Assembly: GCA_963850195.1 (NCBI GenBank) | Contig: CAWKKD010000004.1 | Span: forward strand, 310,001 to 374,000 | Reading direction: 5' to 3' | Source of the DNA: Actinoallomurus sp963850195 | GTDB lineage: Bacteria; Actinomycetota; Actinomycetes; Streptosporangiales; Streptosporangiaceae | Length of the DNA stretch: 64,000 nt | Shown: positions 32,897-42,080 of the stretch, piece by piece | Layout of the letters: every line of letters starts with the position of its first letter | Numbering within the stretch: position 1 is the first letter of the stretch | Notes under the pieces: generated by a model | The model's database searches: none | Seen by the model: only the letters and a program-made list of their open reading frames with translations | Told to the model about the DNA's origin: nothing | Made by a program: the position numbers and the translations under genes

Positions 32897-33970
32897 TCAG
32901 TATCCGGCGACGGCGGCGGATGCCGCGCCGCGCTCAAGAGTCGCCATGGCGCCGCGGATGGCCTTGAGGGCGTCGTCGAGGTCTTGCTCGGTGATGTCCA
33001 GGTAGAAGACCGCGCGGACGCCGTCGGCTCCGGAGGGCAGCATCCACACGCCGCGTTCGTGCAGTGCGTCGACGAACGCCGCGGGGCTGACGCCGTCGAG
33101 CCGGTATCGGACGATGTTGGTCTCCACCGTGCAGGGATCGATCGTGATCCCGTCGATCCCTGCGAGGCCGGCCGCGAAACGCCGTGCCATCGCGTGGGTG
33201 CGCGGCAGGAGTTCCCGGTGGTGGAGGGCGTGCAGCGCGCCGGCGGCGATGATCCCGGCCTGCCGGAACCCGCCCCCGAATCCCTGCTTGAACCGTCGGG
33301 CCCGGTCCACCAGCTCCTTCGGCCCGGCAAGGCAGGATCCGACGGGGGCGCCCAAGGCCTTCGAGAAGCAGACGCTCACCGTGTCGAACGCGGCGGCGTA
33401 TTCCGCCTCGGCGATCCCGGTGGCGGCGGTCGCGTGCCACAGGCGGGCGCCGTCGAGGTGGGTGGCGAGGCCGAGGCTTCGACCGGCTTCGGCGACGGCC
33501 GCGAGCTGATCGAGCGGCCAGACCGTGCCCCCTCCGTTGTTGTGGGTGTTCTCCACGCACAGGAGCGTGACCGGCGCGGGGATCGTCGACGGGAAGAACG
33601 GATGCGGCGCCCCGACGGCCTGCACGACCTGGTCGGGCGTGAAGATGCCCCGATCGCCGTGTATCAGCCGCGGCAGGACACCCGAGACGGCCGACGGTGC
33701 TCCTCCTTCGAGCAGGTAGACGTGCGCGGACTGCTCGAACAGGACCGCGTCGCCGTGCTCGGTGTGCGCGCGGATCCCGACCTGGTTCGTCATAGTCCCG
33801 GTCGGCATGTAGACCGCGTCCTCCTTGCCGAGGAGCCGTGCCGTCTCCGCCTCGAGCCGCTTCACCGTCGGGTCGTCGCCATAGACGTCGTCGCCGACCT
33901 CGGCGTGCGCGATGGCCTCACGCATCGCGGCGCTGGGACGAGAGCAGGTGTCGGAGCGCAGGTCGATCAT
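32897..33970 (-). CDS. Threonine aldolase/beta-eliminating lyase
   Basis: A 357-residue PLP enzyme of the low-specificity threonine aldolase type, which splits threonine or allo-threonine into glycine and acetaldehyde. DLRSDT at the start, LCVENTHNNGGGTVW, HLDGARLWHA and the PLP Lys204 in CFSKALGAPVGS match the family. AAAGGAA lies before ATG 33970. It is divergent from a LysR gene with palindromic half-sites between, so it is probably LysR-controlled. Related beta-hydroxy amino acids are possible substrates. Confidence 0.92.
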   Translation of the reverse strand: MIDLRSDTCSRPSAAMREAIAHAEVGDDVYGDDPTVKRLEAETARLLGKEDAVYMPTGTMTNQVGIRAHTEHGDAVLFEQSAHVYLLEGGAPSAVSGVLPRLIHGDRGIFTPDQVVQAVGAPHPFFPSTIPAPVTLLCVENTHNNGGGTVWPLDQLAAVAEAGRSLGLATHLDGARLWHATAATGIAEAEYAAAFDTVSVCFSKALGAPVGSCLAGPKELVDRARRFKQGFGGGFRQAGIIAAGALHALHHRELLPRTHAMARRFAAGLAGIDGITIDPCTVETNIVRYRLDGVSPAAFVDALHERGVWMLPSGADGVRAVFYLDITEQDLDDALKAIRGAMATLERGAASAAVAGY

Positions 33971-34055
33971 CGAGGGTTCCTTTCGATCGGGACGGCCGGT
34001 TGACCCCCATGACGCGATGGTGCCAAGCTGAAGAAATAAGCGCAATTTAGTCGTT

Positions 34056-34083
34056 CTTACCTATATCGTAAGCTCGACTTACG
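34056..34083. promoter_or_regulatory. Overlapping LysR-type half-sites
   Basis: CTTAC, CGTAAG and CTTACG half-sites at 34056, 34067 and 34078 form two adjoining inverted repeats in the AT-richer gap between the threonine aldolase and LysR genes. This is the layout of LysR recognition and activation sites. Confidence 0.55.
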
Positions 34084-34096
34084 TAAAGGGGCGGTC

Positions 34097-35011
34097 GTGA
34101 TCGACGTTCGCAAGCTTCGGATGCTCGCCGCGTTCCAGCGGCTCGGCACGATCGCCGCCGTCGCCGACGAACTCCACCTGAGCGCTCCCGGTGTCTCCAT
34201 GCAGCTCGCCGCGCTCGAGAGAGAACTCGGACTCCAGCTCACGCAGCGGCAGGGGCGCCGCGTCGTACTCACGGCGGCCGGCGATGTTCTCGCCGCGCAC
34301 GGGCACGACATCGTGGACCGGATCTCCCTCGCCGAGCTCGAACTCGACGCGCTCCGGGCCGGAACCGTCGGCCACTACACCGTGACGGCCTTCCCCTCCG
34401 CCGCGCGAACCTTCATCGCCGACACCTGCCGCCGCATCATCGGCGACGACGGATCCGCACTCGAGCTGCGCGTCACGACGTCCGAACCCGAAGCCGCCCT
34501 CGACGCCCTGTCCTGCGGCGCCGCCGACCTCGCCGTGATCCACTCCTACTCGAACGTTCCCCGGGACATACCGCGCGGTCTGGAGACCCGGACGATCGGC
34601 ACCGAGCCCGTCTGGCTCGCGACCCGAAACCCCGAACCCTCGACAAGTCTGGAGGACTACGCCGACCACGCCTGGATCGCCGCGACCGACGACGTCACCT
34701 GCTTCGACATGGTCGAGCGCGCCTGCGGCCTCGCCGGATTCCGCCCCCGGATCGTCGCGGAGTCGCTGGACTTCTCCGTTCAACTCGAACTCGTCGCCGC
34801 CGGCGTCGGCGTCGCACTGGTCCCCGACCTCACCGTCGAGACCCTTCCGAAGGGGGTCGAACTCCTCGGCCTCGCCACACCGATCGAGCGAAGCATCTTC
34901 CTCACGGTCCGAGCGCCCCGCTTCGCCGACCCGGGGATCCAGAACCTCGCCGAGATCATTGAGGGATCGGCGGCGACACGGCTCACGGCTCGACGGCGGC
35001 GGCCTCGGTAG
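34097..35011 (+). CDS. LysR-family transcriptional regulator
   Basis: A 304-residue LysR protein with the N-terminal winged helix (MLAAFQRLGTIAAVADELHLS) and a two-lobed effector domain. The GTG at 34097 has AAAGGGGC upstream. It is divergent from the threonine aldolase gene and presumably activates it in response to an amino acid or related ligand. Its last 29 bases overlap the 3' end of the decayed helicase gene on the other strand. Confidence 0.92.
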   Translation: MIDVRKLRMLAAFQRLGTIAAVADELHLSAPGVSMQLAALERELGLQLTQRQGRRVVLTAAGDVLAAHGHDIVDRISLAELELDALRAGTVGHYTVTAFPSAARTFIADTCRRIIGDDGSALELRVTTSEPEAALDALSCGAADLAVIHSYSNVPRDIPRGLETRTIGTEPVWLATRNPEPSTSLEDYADHAWIAATDDVTCFDMVERACGLAGFRPRIVAESLDFSVQLELVAAGVGVALVPDLTVETLPKGVELLGLATPIERSIFLTVRAPRFADPGIQNLAEIIEGSAATRLTARRRRPR

Positions 35012-36860
35012 GCCGGGGAGGCGTACGGGCCGCGGGGATGAGGGCGAGCTCGGCGGGCGGCGGACCGGCGTGCAGGACGCCGAGCCGCTGCGTGCTGCGG
35101 GTCAGCGCGACGTACAGGTCGCTGAGGCCGCGCGGGGACCGGCCAGGATCGCGGCCGGGTGGGCGATGAGCACGGAGTCGAACTCCAGGCCCTTGGCCTG
35201 GCCGACGCCCAGCACCACGACGGCGGCCTCCAGGTCGGGGCTCGCGCCGTCCCCGGCGCCGGGGACCACGCGCGCGATCGCGGCCCGGCCATCCGGGACG
35301 ATCACGGCGAGGCGTCCCTCCGTCAGCGACTCCGCCTCCGCCGCGACGAGCGCGGCCAGCGTCTCTGCCAGCTCGCCTGGGGTGGTGGCGCGCCGCCACG
35401 GTGACACACCCGTCTCGCGTACGGACCGGGGTGGTTTCTGGTCGGGGTCGAGCGCGGCCAGGACATCGGCGGTGGCCGCCATGATCTCGGCCGGGGTGCG
35501 GTAGTTGACGGTCAGGCGGGCCTGCCGCCACCGGTCACCGACGTGCGGTTCGAGGGCGTCGGCCCACGAAGTGGTGCCGGCCGGGTCGCCGGTCTGGGAG
35601 CCGGTCTGGGCGACGTCCCCGACGATCGTCATCGACCGGCCGGGGCAGCGCCGCATCAGGAGCCGCCAGGCCATCCGCGACAGCTCCTGCGCCTCGTCCA
35701 CGACGATGTGCCCGAACGCCCAGGTACGGTCGGCGGCGGCGCGTTCGGCGACCGTATGGCGGCTCGCGGTCTCGTGCCGTTCGGCCAGCGCCTCCGCGCC
35801 CATGAGATCGGCGGCGCTCAGCTCCGCCGCGTCGTCGGAGCGCGAACCCGCGGCGATGTCCAGGACGCCCTGCGCGTAGGCGACCCGCTGTTCGCGTTCG
35901 CGCGCCTCACGGGCCCGTACCGCGCGGTCGTCGACGCCCAGCAGGTCGGCGGCCTCGTCCAGCAGCGGCACGTCGGCGAGGCTCCAGCCGCCCGGGGCCC
36001 GTACGAGGGACGCGCGTTCGGCGCCGGTCAGGGCGGGCGCGGCCGACGCGAGCCGCGCGGGGTCGGCGAACAACTCCTCCAGCAGCCGCTGCGGCGTCAG
36101 CGCCGGCCACAGCTGCTCCAGCGCCGCCCGTACGCCGGGGTCGGACCACAGCTCGCGGCGTACGTCGGCCGGGTCCTCCTCGGAGACCTCGAGCATCGCG
36201 GGCAGACTCGCCAGGTCGGATTCGACGGCGGCATCCAGCGCGGCCGTGTCCAGACCGGCCTCGAGCCCGTCGGTGAGCCTGCGGGTCGCGTCGGCGAACC
36301 GGTCCGCGAGCTCGGTGACGATCTCCCGGTGGAAGACCGGCCGTGCCTGGTTGTGCGGCAGGCGCGTGGCGCGCGCCCGCTCGGCCGCCCGCCGCAGCAC
36401 CTCCGGGTCCAGCGGGAGCGTCTCGCCGGCGAAGGCGACCTCGACCGGGCCGTCCGTGCCCTGCCGGTCCCGTACCGCGGCGGCGACCACGTCCGCCATC
36501 ACGGCCCGGCCCTTGACCTCCGAGGTCTCCCGGGGCTCGTCGCGGCCGGCGGTGACGCCGCAGCGGCGGATCGCCGTCGCCGGACTCGTCCATGAGCCCG
36601 ATCCGCCCGATGTGGTGGCGCCGGCCGTCGCGCAGGTCGATGCGGCCGAAGCACAGCCCGAGCTCGGCCGCGTCGTACTTGGCGAGCTGGCCGGTGTAAC
36701 GGTCGGCGTCGGCGCCCCGCTCGAGCCGGGCCTGCGGCGTGCCGCCGGTCTCTTTCAGCGCCGCGTCGCGTCGTGCGGTGGCGCGTTCGCGCAGCGCGTC
36801 CACGTGCGCGTACAGGTGGGACAGGTGGTCCTGTTCGTTGTCGATCTCGCTGGTGGTCAA
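34983..36860 (-). pseudogene. helR: HelD/HelR-type helicase, deleted and frameshifted
   Basis: HelD-like UvrD-family proteins remove stalled RNA polymerase, and HelR members do so for rifamycin-bound polymerase. The N-terminal coiled coil (SEIDNEQDHLSHLYAHV, from TTG 36860) reads to RIGLMDESGDG. The frame then breaks, and a second frame resumes about 250 residues later in the family's order, so Walker A is missing. That frame keeps VVDEAQELSRMAWRLL and the NYRTPAEI motif. Near 35140 a further shift moves the last helicase motif (DLYVALTRSTQRLG) to a third frame. It is clearly non-functional. HelR rather than HelD is inference, and no RAE-like site was seen upstream. Confidence 0.85.
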
Positions 36861-36976
36861 CGACGTCCCTTCACGTGCCGGTTGCCCGCCAGGTTGTCGC
36901 GTCGCGTCGCGAGAAAACAGTCTTGTTCTTCGCCGCCTCATCAGCCGGGCGCTGGTGGACATACGGTGGGCTCGTC

Positions 36977-37597
36977 ATGCGCACGATCAAGGAGTCCGGG
37001 ACGTACGAGCTCGAGGTCCGCCGCTCGCGCTTCATCTGCGCGCTCGGCCGGGTCACCACCGAGCCGCAGGCGCAGGAGTTCATCGCCGGGCGCCGCCGCG
37101 CCTACCGCGACGCCTCCCACAACTGCACCGCCTACGTCCTGGGCGACCACGGCGACATCACCCGCAACAGCGACGACGGCGAACCGGCCGGGACGGCGGG
37201 TCTGCCGATGCTGGAGGTGCTCACGCGGCGGGACCTGACCGGTACGGTCGCGGTCGTCACCCGCTACTTCGGCGGCGTCAAGCTCGGCGCGGGCGGCCTC
37301 ATCCGCGCGTACGGCCAGGCCGTCGCCGAGGCGATCGACCTGGTGGGCGTCGTCGAGCGCCGCCCGGTGGTGACGGTGACGGTGACGACCGACCACGCGC
37401 GGGCGGGCCGGCTGCACCGCGACCTGCACGCGTCGGCGTACACACCGGCCGGGTCGCGGTACGCCGGGCAGGCCGAGATCGACGTGGTGGTGCCCGAGTC
37501 CGACCTGGACGCCTTCGACGCGTGGGTGGCGGCGGCGAGCGGCGGGAACGCCGCGACCCGGCGCGGGGCCTGCGGTCACCAGGACGTCGACATATGA
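36977..37597 (+). CDS. YigZ/IMPACT family protein
   Basis: A 206-residue UPF0029/YigZ protein. The N-terminal domain has RSRFICALGRV, HNCTAYVLGDHG, NSDDGEPAGTAGLPML and RYFGGVKLGAGGLIRAYG, all hallmarks of the family, and a smaller C-terminal domain follows. Eukaryotic IMPACT binds GCN1, and the bacterial role is unclear, perhaps linked to translation. A 15-bp palindrome overlaps its last base. Confidence 0.93.
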   Translation: MRTIKESGTYELEVRRSRFICALGRVTTEPQAQEFIAGRRRAYRDASHNCTAYVLGDHGDITRNSDDGEPAGTAGLPMLEVLTRRDLTGTVAVVTRYFGGVKLGAGGLIRAYGQAVAEAIDLVGVVERRPVVTVTVTTDHARAGRLHRDLHASAYTPAGSRYAGQAEIDVVVPESDLDAFDAWVAAASGGNAATRRGACGHQDVDI

Positions 37598-37611
37598 ACC
37601 TGTCACAGGTT
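37597..37611. promoter_or_regulatory. AACCTGTCACAGGTT palindrome
   Basis: A perfect 15-bp palindrome lies between the YigZ stop and the VOC gene at 37640. Its place just before a start codon suggests an operator, but no adjacent regulator is obvious. Confidence 0.45.
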
Positions 37612-37639
37612 GTCAGGTATGGCCGCGAGGATCGGGCGC

Positions 37640-38005
37640 ATGACATCGATCGCAACGCTCGCCATGATCAACCTCGACTGCGGTGACCCCCGCGTGCTCG
37701 CGGACTTCTACCACCAGGTCCTCGGCTGGCCCATCACCCACCGCGAGGACGAGTTCGCCATGATCAGCGACGGTCAGACCGGCATCGGCTTCGGCCGCGT
37801 GGAGGGCCACCGCCCGCAGCAGTGGCCCGCGGAGGACAGCCCGAAGCGCTACCACCTGGACCTCTACGTCGACGACCTGGACCACGCGGAGGCCCGCTGC
37901 GTGAAGGTCGGCGCCACGAAGCCGGACCACCAGCCCGGCGCCGACCGCTGGCGTGTCCTGCGCGACCCGGAGGGCCACCCGTTCTGCCTGTGCGTACGGT
38001 CCTGA
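37640..38005 (+). CDS. VOC/glyoxalase-like protein
   Basis: A 121-residue single VOC domain (MINLDCGDPRVLADFYHQVL to LRDPEGHPFCLC). This matches the glyoxalase_6-type group also seen twice over in the protein at 11257-12000. The substrate is unknown. A strong terminator hairpin follows at 38015, and a 15-bp palindrome precedes the start. Confidence 0.85.
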   Translation: MTSIATLAMINLDCGDPRVLADFYHQVLGWPITHREDEFAMISDGQTGIGFGRVEGHRPQQWPAEDSPKRYHLDLYVDDLDHAEARCVKVGATKPDHQPGADRWRVLRDPEGHPFCLCVRS

Positions 38006-38014
38006 CGTGAGCCG

Positions 38015-38040
38015 GCGGGCCCCGGATCGCCGGGGCCCGC
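38015..38040 (+). terminator. GC-rich hairpin terminator
   Basis: GCGGGCCCCGG-ATCG-CCGGGGCCCGC, a perfect 11-bp stem with a 4-base loop, lies ten bases after the VOC stop. Confidence 0.8.
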
Positions 38041-38071
38041 GTTCAGGCACTGCGGGCGAAGTCCTCGCGCT

Positions 38072-38163
38072 CTAGCCGAACAGCGCCGATCTGATGAGTT
38101 CCGTGTCGACGTAGTCGGTCATCTCCTGGATCTTGCCGTTCGAGATCCGGCTGACGATCGTCT
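38072..38163 (-). pseudogene. SnoaL/NTF2-like C-terminal remnant
   Basis: The last 30 or so codons of a minus-strand frame read IVSRISNGKIQEMTDYVDTE and then LIRSALFG and a stop, which matches the C-terminus of SnoaL-type ketosteroid-isomerase-like proteins. No upstream part survives; the opposite strand carries an ArsR fragment there. It is a deletion scar. Confidence 0.5.
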
Positions 38164-38342
38164 GTATGCTCGCACCCGGCCTCGAGCGGTCGTGCGGTGA
38201 CTTCCATGGCCTGGGCGGCATCTCGGTGGCCACGCTCTCGCACCATCTGCGGGTTCTGCGCGAGGCGGGAGTCACCCGCACTCGCCTGGACGGTAAGCAC
38301 CGCTACGTCTCGCTGCGCGGCGACGACCTCGATGGTCGATAG
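38133..38342 (+). pseudogene. ArsR-family regulator, N-terminally truncated
   Basis: A 69-codon frame reads RLTIVCMLAPGLERSCGDF, then ISVATLSHHLRVLREAGVTR and TRLDGKHRYVSLRGDDLDG. This is the winged helix of an ArsR-family repressor. The first helices (about 15 residues) are missing and the C-terminus stops early. The 5' end overlaps the SnoaL-like scar on the other strand, so one deletion probably joined the two genes. Some DNA-binding capacity might remain. Confidence 0.6.
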
Positions 38343-38371
38343 TTCGATCGTGATCGCGGAGGGGAAGCGAA

Positions 38372-39214
38372 ATGCCTGAGGGCTGGCGGTGGGACAGCAC
38401 CCTGTTCCGGGGAAGCGCGGCCTTCTACGAACGCGGCCGGCTGCCGTACGCTCCGGGCCTCGCTGAGGCCGTGGCCACGGCGATCGGACTGGACGGCCGG
38501 GGCCGGCTCCTCGACGTCGGCTGCGGGCCGGGCACGGTGATCCTCCCCATCGCGCGGTTCTTCGCCGAGGCGGTCGGCATGGACCCCGACGAGGACATGC
38601 TGGCCGAGGCCCGGCGGCAGGCCGGGCGTCGCGGGGTGACCAACGCGCGGTGGGTGGCCGCCCGCGCCGAGGAGCTGCCGGCCGGTCTGGGGGAGTTCCG
38701 GGTCGTGGTGTTCGCCCAGTCCTTCCACTGGACGGACCGCGATCGCGTCGCGGGCACCGTGCTGGAGATGCTGGAGCCGGGCGGCGCGTTCGTCCACATC
38801 AGCGACCTGAAGGACGTTCCCGCCGAACCGGCGCCGCTGCGGCTGCCCGCTCCTCCGTACGCGCGGATCGGGGACCTGGTGCGTCGCTACCTGGGCCCGG
38901 TGCGCCGCGCGGGGCAGGGAACGCTCCTCAACGGCACGCCGAACCGGGAGGACCTCGTCCTGGTACGGGCCGGGTTCGAGGACTTCGAACGCCACGTCGT
39001 GCCGGCCGGGGACGTGGTGGACCGCACCGCCGACGACGTCGTGGCGTGGGTCTTCTCCCGATCCGACTCCGCCCCTCACCTGTTCGGCGACCGCGTGGAG
39101 ACGTTCGAGCGGGACCTGCGCGCGGTGCTGCGGCAGGCCTCACCCGGCGACCGGTTCGCCGAGCGCCTTCCGCCGACCGAGATCATGACCTGGCGCAGGC
39201 CACAGAGGCCGTGA
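38372..39214 (+). CDS. SAM-dependent methyltransferase
   Basis: A 280-residue class I methyltransferase. Motif I LLDVGCGPGT is at about residues 46-55, an acidic residue follows strand 2 (MDPDED) and VVVFAQSFHWTDR is motif II-like. The FHW element resembles the methyltransferase_11/ubiE-like group. The substrate is unknown. It lies 30 bases after the ArsR fragment and is followed by another methyltransferase, but the two are not closely alike. Confidence 0.85.
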   Translation: MPEGWRWDSTLFRGSAAFYERGRLPYAPGLAEAVATAIGLDGRGRLLDVGCGPGTVILPIARFFAEAVGMDPDEDMLAEARRQAGRRGVTNARWVAARAEELPAGLGEFRVVVFAQSFHWTDRDRVAGTVLEMLEPGGAFVHISDLKDVPAEPAPLRLPAPPYARIGDLVRRYLGPVRRAGQGTLLNGTPNREDLVLVRAGFEDFERHVVPAGDVVDRTADDVVAWVFSRSDSAPHLFGDRVETFERDLRAVLRQASPGDRFAERLPPTEIMTWRRPQRP

Positions 39215-39275
39215 GGCACCGCGCGGCGGCCGAAAATCCGTGGCCGGGGCGGTCGAACGTGGGTACGGTCGCCGA

Positions 39276-39998
39276 GTGCCCGATGCGATCTTTGCGCACC
39301 CTCGCCTGGCGCCCATCTATGACGCCTTCGACGGAGACCGCGACGACCTGGCCGCCTACGTCGGCATCGCCGACGAGTCCGGCGCGGACCGCGTGCTCGA
39401 CGTCGGCTGCGGGACGGGATCCCTGGCGGTTCTGCTCGCCGGGACCGGCCGTACGGTCGTGGGCGTCGACCCGGCAGAGGCGTCGCTCGAGATCGCGCGG
39501 TCGAAGGACGCGGCGGTCACGTGGGTCCTCGGCGACGCGACGACGGTGCCGCCGTTCGGTGCCGACCTCGCGGTGATGACGGGGAACGTCGCGCAGGTCT
39601 ACCTCTCCGATGACGACTGGGCGACGACCCTTCAAAGCATCCATGCGGCTCTTCGCCCGCGCGGGCGCCTCGTGTTCGAGACCCGGCGGCCCGAACGCCG
39701 GGCCTGGGAGGAGTGGGCCGCCGACACCGCGCCCGTCACCCGTGAGGTTCCCGGGATCGGGCCGGTGGAGCGGCGCGGCGAGGTCACCGGCGTGCGTCTC
39801 CCGTTCGTCTCCTTCCGCTACACCTTCAGGTTCCTGGCGGACGGCGCGGTGGTGACCTCCGACTCGACCCTGCGGTTCCGTGGCCGCGACGAGGTGGAGG
39901 CGAGCCTGGCCGCCTGCGGCTACCGGGTGCTGGACGTACGCGAGGCCCCTGACCGGCCAGGCCGGGAGTTCGTGTTCGTCACCGAGCGCACGACCTGA
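39276..39998 (+). CDS. SAM-dependent methyltransferase
   Basis: A 240-residue class I methyltransferase with motif I LDVGCGTGS at residues 41-49, VGVDPAEASLEIAR after strand 2 and VMTGNVAQVYLSDDDW downstream. The GTG at 39276 is chosen; a longer upstream frame lacks family similarity. It follows the methyltransferase at 38372 by about 60 bases on the same strand. The substrate is unknown. It is convergent with the VOC gene. Confidence 0.85.
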   Translation: MPDAIFAHPRLAPIYDAFDGDRDDLAAYVGIADESGADRVLDVGCGTGSLAVLLAGTGRTVVGVDPAEASLEIARSKDAAVTWVLGDATTVPPFGADLAVMTGNVAQVYLSDDDWATTLQSIHAALRPRGRLVFETRRPERRAWEEWAADTAPVTREVPGIGPVERRGEVTGVRLPFVSFRYTFRFLADGAVVTSDSTLRFRGRDEVEASLAACGYRVLDVREAPDRPGREFVFVTERTT

Positions 39999-40010
39999 TC
40001 GCGGGCCGGC

Positions 40011-40421
<411 letters not shown>

Positions 40422-40426
40422 ACTGG

Positions 40427-40876
<450 letters not shown>

Positions 40877-40912
40877 CTGCGAAATCGTGCCACGCCGGGC
40901 GGCGGTTGCCTA

Positions 40913-40952
40913 GGGCGTGTCCGACAGGACAGCGGATCTGTCAGACACGCCC
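40913..40952 (-). terminator. Long hairpin after the DinB-like gene
   Basis: GGGCGTGTC-C-GACAG pairs with CTGTC-A-GACACGCCC across a 10-base loop, with one mismatch. It lies just after the stop of the gene ending at 40965 and before the AraC start. Confidence 0.65.
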
Positions 40953-40964
40953 CAGCGCCGGAGG

Positions 40965-41564
40965 TCAGGCGGGCCAGTCCGGGGAGCGGCCGAGGGCGGT
41001 GAGGATCCGGTCGAGCGGTGAGGCGTCGCCGGGCGCGGGCAGCACGGGGCGGAAGGCGGCACCCGGCTTGAGGCGGTGGTCCCCGCCGGGAACGGCCAGG
41101 GCGATCCGCAGGGCGTCGTCGGCCAGGTCATCGGCCAGGTCGAACGGCAGGGCGAGCGAGCGGGCGACGTCCCAGGCGTGCACGACGTAGTCGATGAAGT
41201 GGAACCCGATCGCGCGGGAGCCGCGGAAGGTCGCGCCGGGGCCGAACTCGGGGAGGGCGAACGCCTGCGTCAGCACGCCCTGCCCGGCGAAGGCCGCCAG
41301 GACGTCGTCGGCGGCCTCCTCGTACGCCGCGACCGGATCCCCGGCAGGCGGGCGGACCTCCCAGTGCGCGAGGTCGGACCCGTCGCCCCGGGCGGCAGCG
41401 GCGAATCCGCGATGCTGGGCGGTCATGTGGGCGAGCAGGTCACCGAGGGTCCAGGACGAGCACGGCGTGGGGCGGCCCAGATCGTCCGGGGTCGTCTTGG
41501 CCACGACGGCGACGCTCGCGCGTACCGCCCGCTCGTCCGCCACTCGCACATCGTCCGTAGGCAC
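40965..41564 (-). CDS. TIGR03086-type DinB-like metal-binding protein
   Basis: A 199-residue protein of the mycothiol-dependent maleylpyruvate isomerase N-terminal (DinB-like four-helix) superfamily. PCSSWTLGDLLAHMTAQHRGF provides one metal-ligand His, and GFHFIDYVVHAWDVARSL provides the second motif. TIGR03086-type proteins may use mycothiol, the low-molecular thiol of actinobacteria. The reaction is unknown. It is divergent from the MarR gene at 41619. Confidence 0.85.
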   Translation of the reverse strand: MPTDDVRVADERAVRASVAVVAKTTPDDLGRPTPCSSWTLGDLLAHMTAQHRGFAAAARGDGSDLAHWEVRPPAGDPVAAYEEAADDVLAAFAGQGVLTQAFALPEFGPGATFRGSRAIGFHFIDYVVHAWDVARSLALPFDLADDLADDALRIALAVPGGDHRLKPGAAFRPVLPAPGDASPLDRILTALGRSPDWPA

Positions 41565-41618
41565 ACGCCGATGGTATGCCCGCGCTTATCATCTGTCCAC
41601 GCCTATAGAGTGACGCCC

Positions 41619-42080
41619 ATGGCGGCGACCGATGACACCCGGCCGGATCTGGCGGCGATGATCGTGCCGCTGGGCCGCGCCCTGACGGCGGCCGAGCTGC
41701 CGGTGCTGCGGGCCCATGACCTGTCCATGTGGGCGTACGTGGTGCTGCTCGCCCTCGGCGCGGAGCCGGTACGCGGCCAGGCCGCGCTGGCACAGGCCAT
41801 CGGCGCGGACAAGACCCGCATCATCAGCGTCCTCGACGGCCTCCAGGAGCGCGGGCTGATCGAACGCCGGCCCGACCCGAGCGACCGGCGCGCGCGCCTC
41901 CTCGCGCTGACCCCGCACGGGCGGCGGGTCCGCGACGCCGCCCAGGCCGGGATCCAGCGGCGCGAGGACCGGCTGCTCGCCCGCCTCCCCGGCGAGGACC
42001 GCGCCGCGTTCCTGCGCGTACTGCGAACGCTGTCCGCGCTTTCGGAAAAAGAGATCGGCGAGCCTCCCGAAAGGACCTGA
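41619..42080 (+). CDS. MarR-family regulator
   Basis: A 153-residue winged-helix regulator (QAALAQAIGADKTRIISVLDGLQERGLIERRPDPSDRRARLLALT). ATG 41619 is the likely start. It is divergent from the DinB-like gene, and its stop abuts the 3' end of the acyl-CoA ligase gene on the other strand. It may regulate the DinB-like gene or itself; control of the convergent lipid operon is less likely. Confidence 0.88.
   Translation: MAATDDTRPDLAAMIVPLGRALTAAELPVLRAHDLSMWAYVVLLALGAEPVRGQAALAQAIGADKTRIISVLDGLQERGLIERRPDPSDRRARLLALTPHGRRVRDAAQAGIQRREDRLLARLPGEDRAAFLRVLRTLSALSEKEIGEPPERT

Noticed and set aside
36861..36976. Rifamycin-associated element upstream of the HelR-like remnant
   Set aside because: No GGGGCTTG...CAAG dyad is present in this gap.
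40913..40952. Insertion-sequence end (GGGCGTGTC-type repeat)
   Set aside because: It resembles ends of some IS elements, but no transposase or second distant copy is present, and a terminator after the DinB-like gene is simpler.
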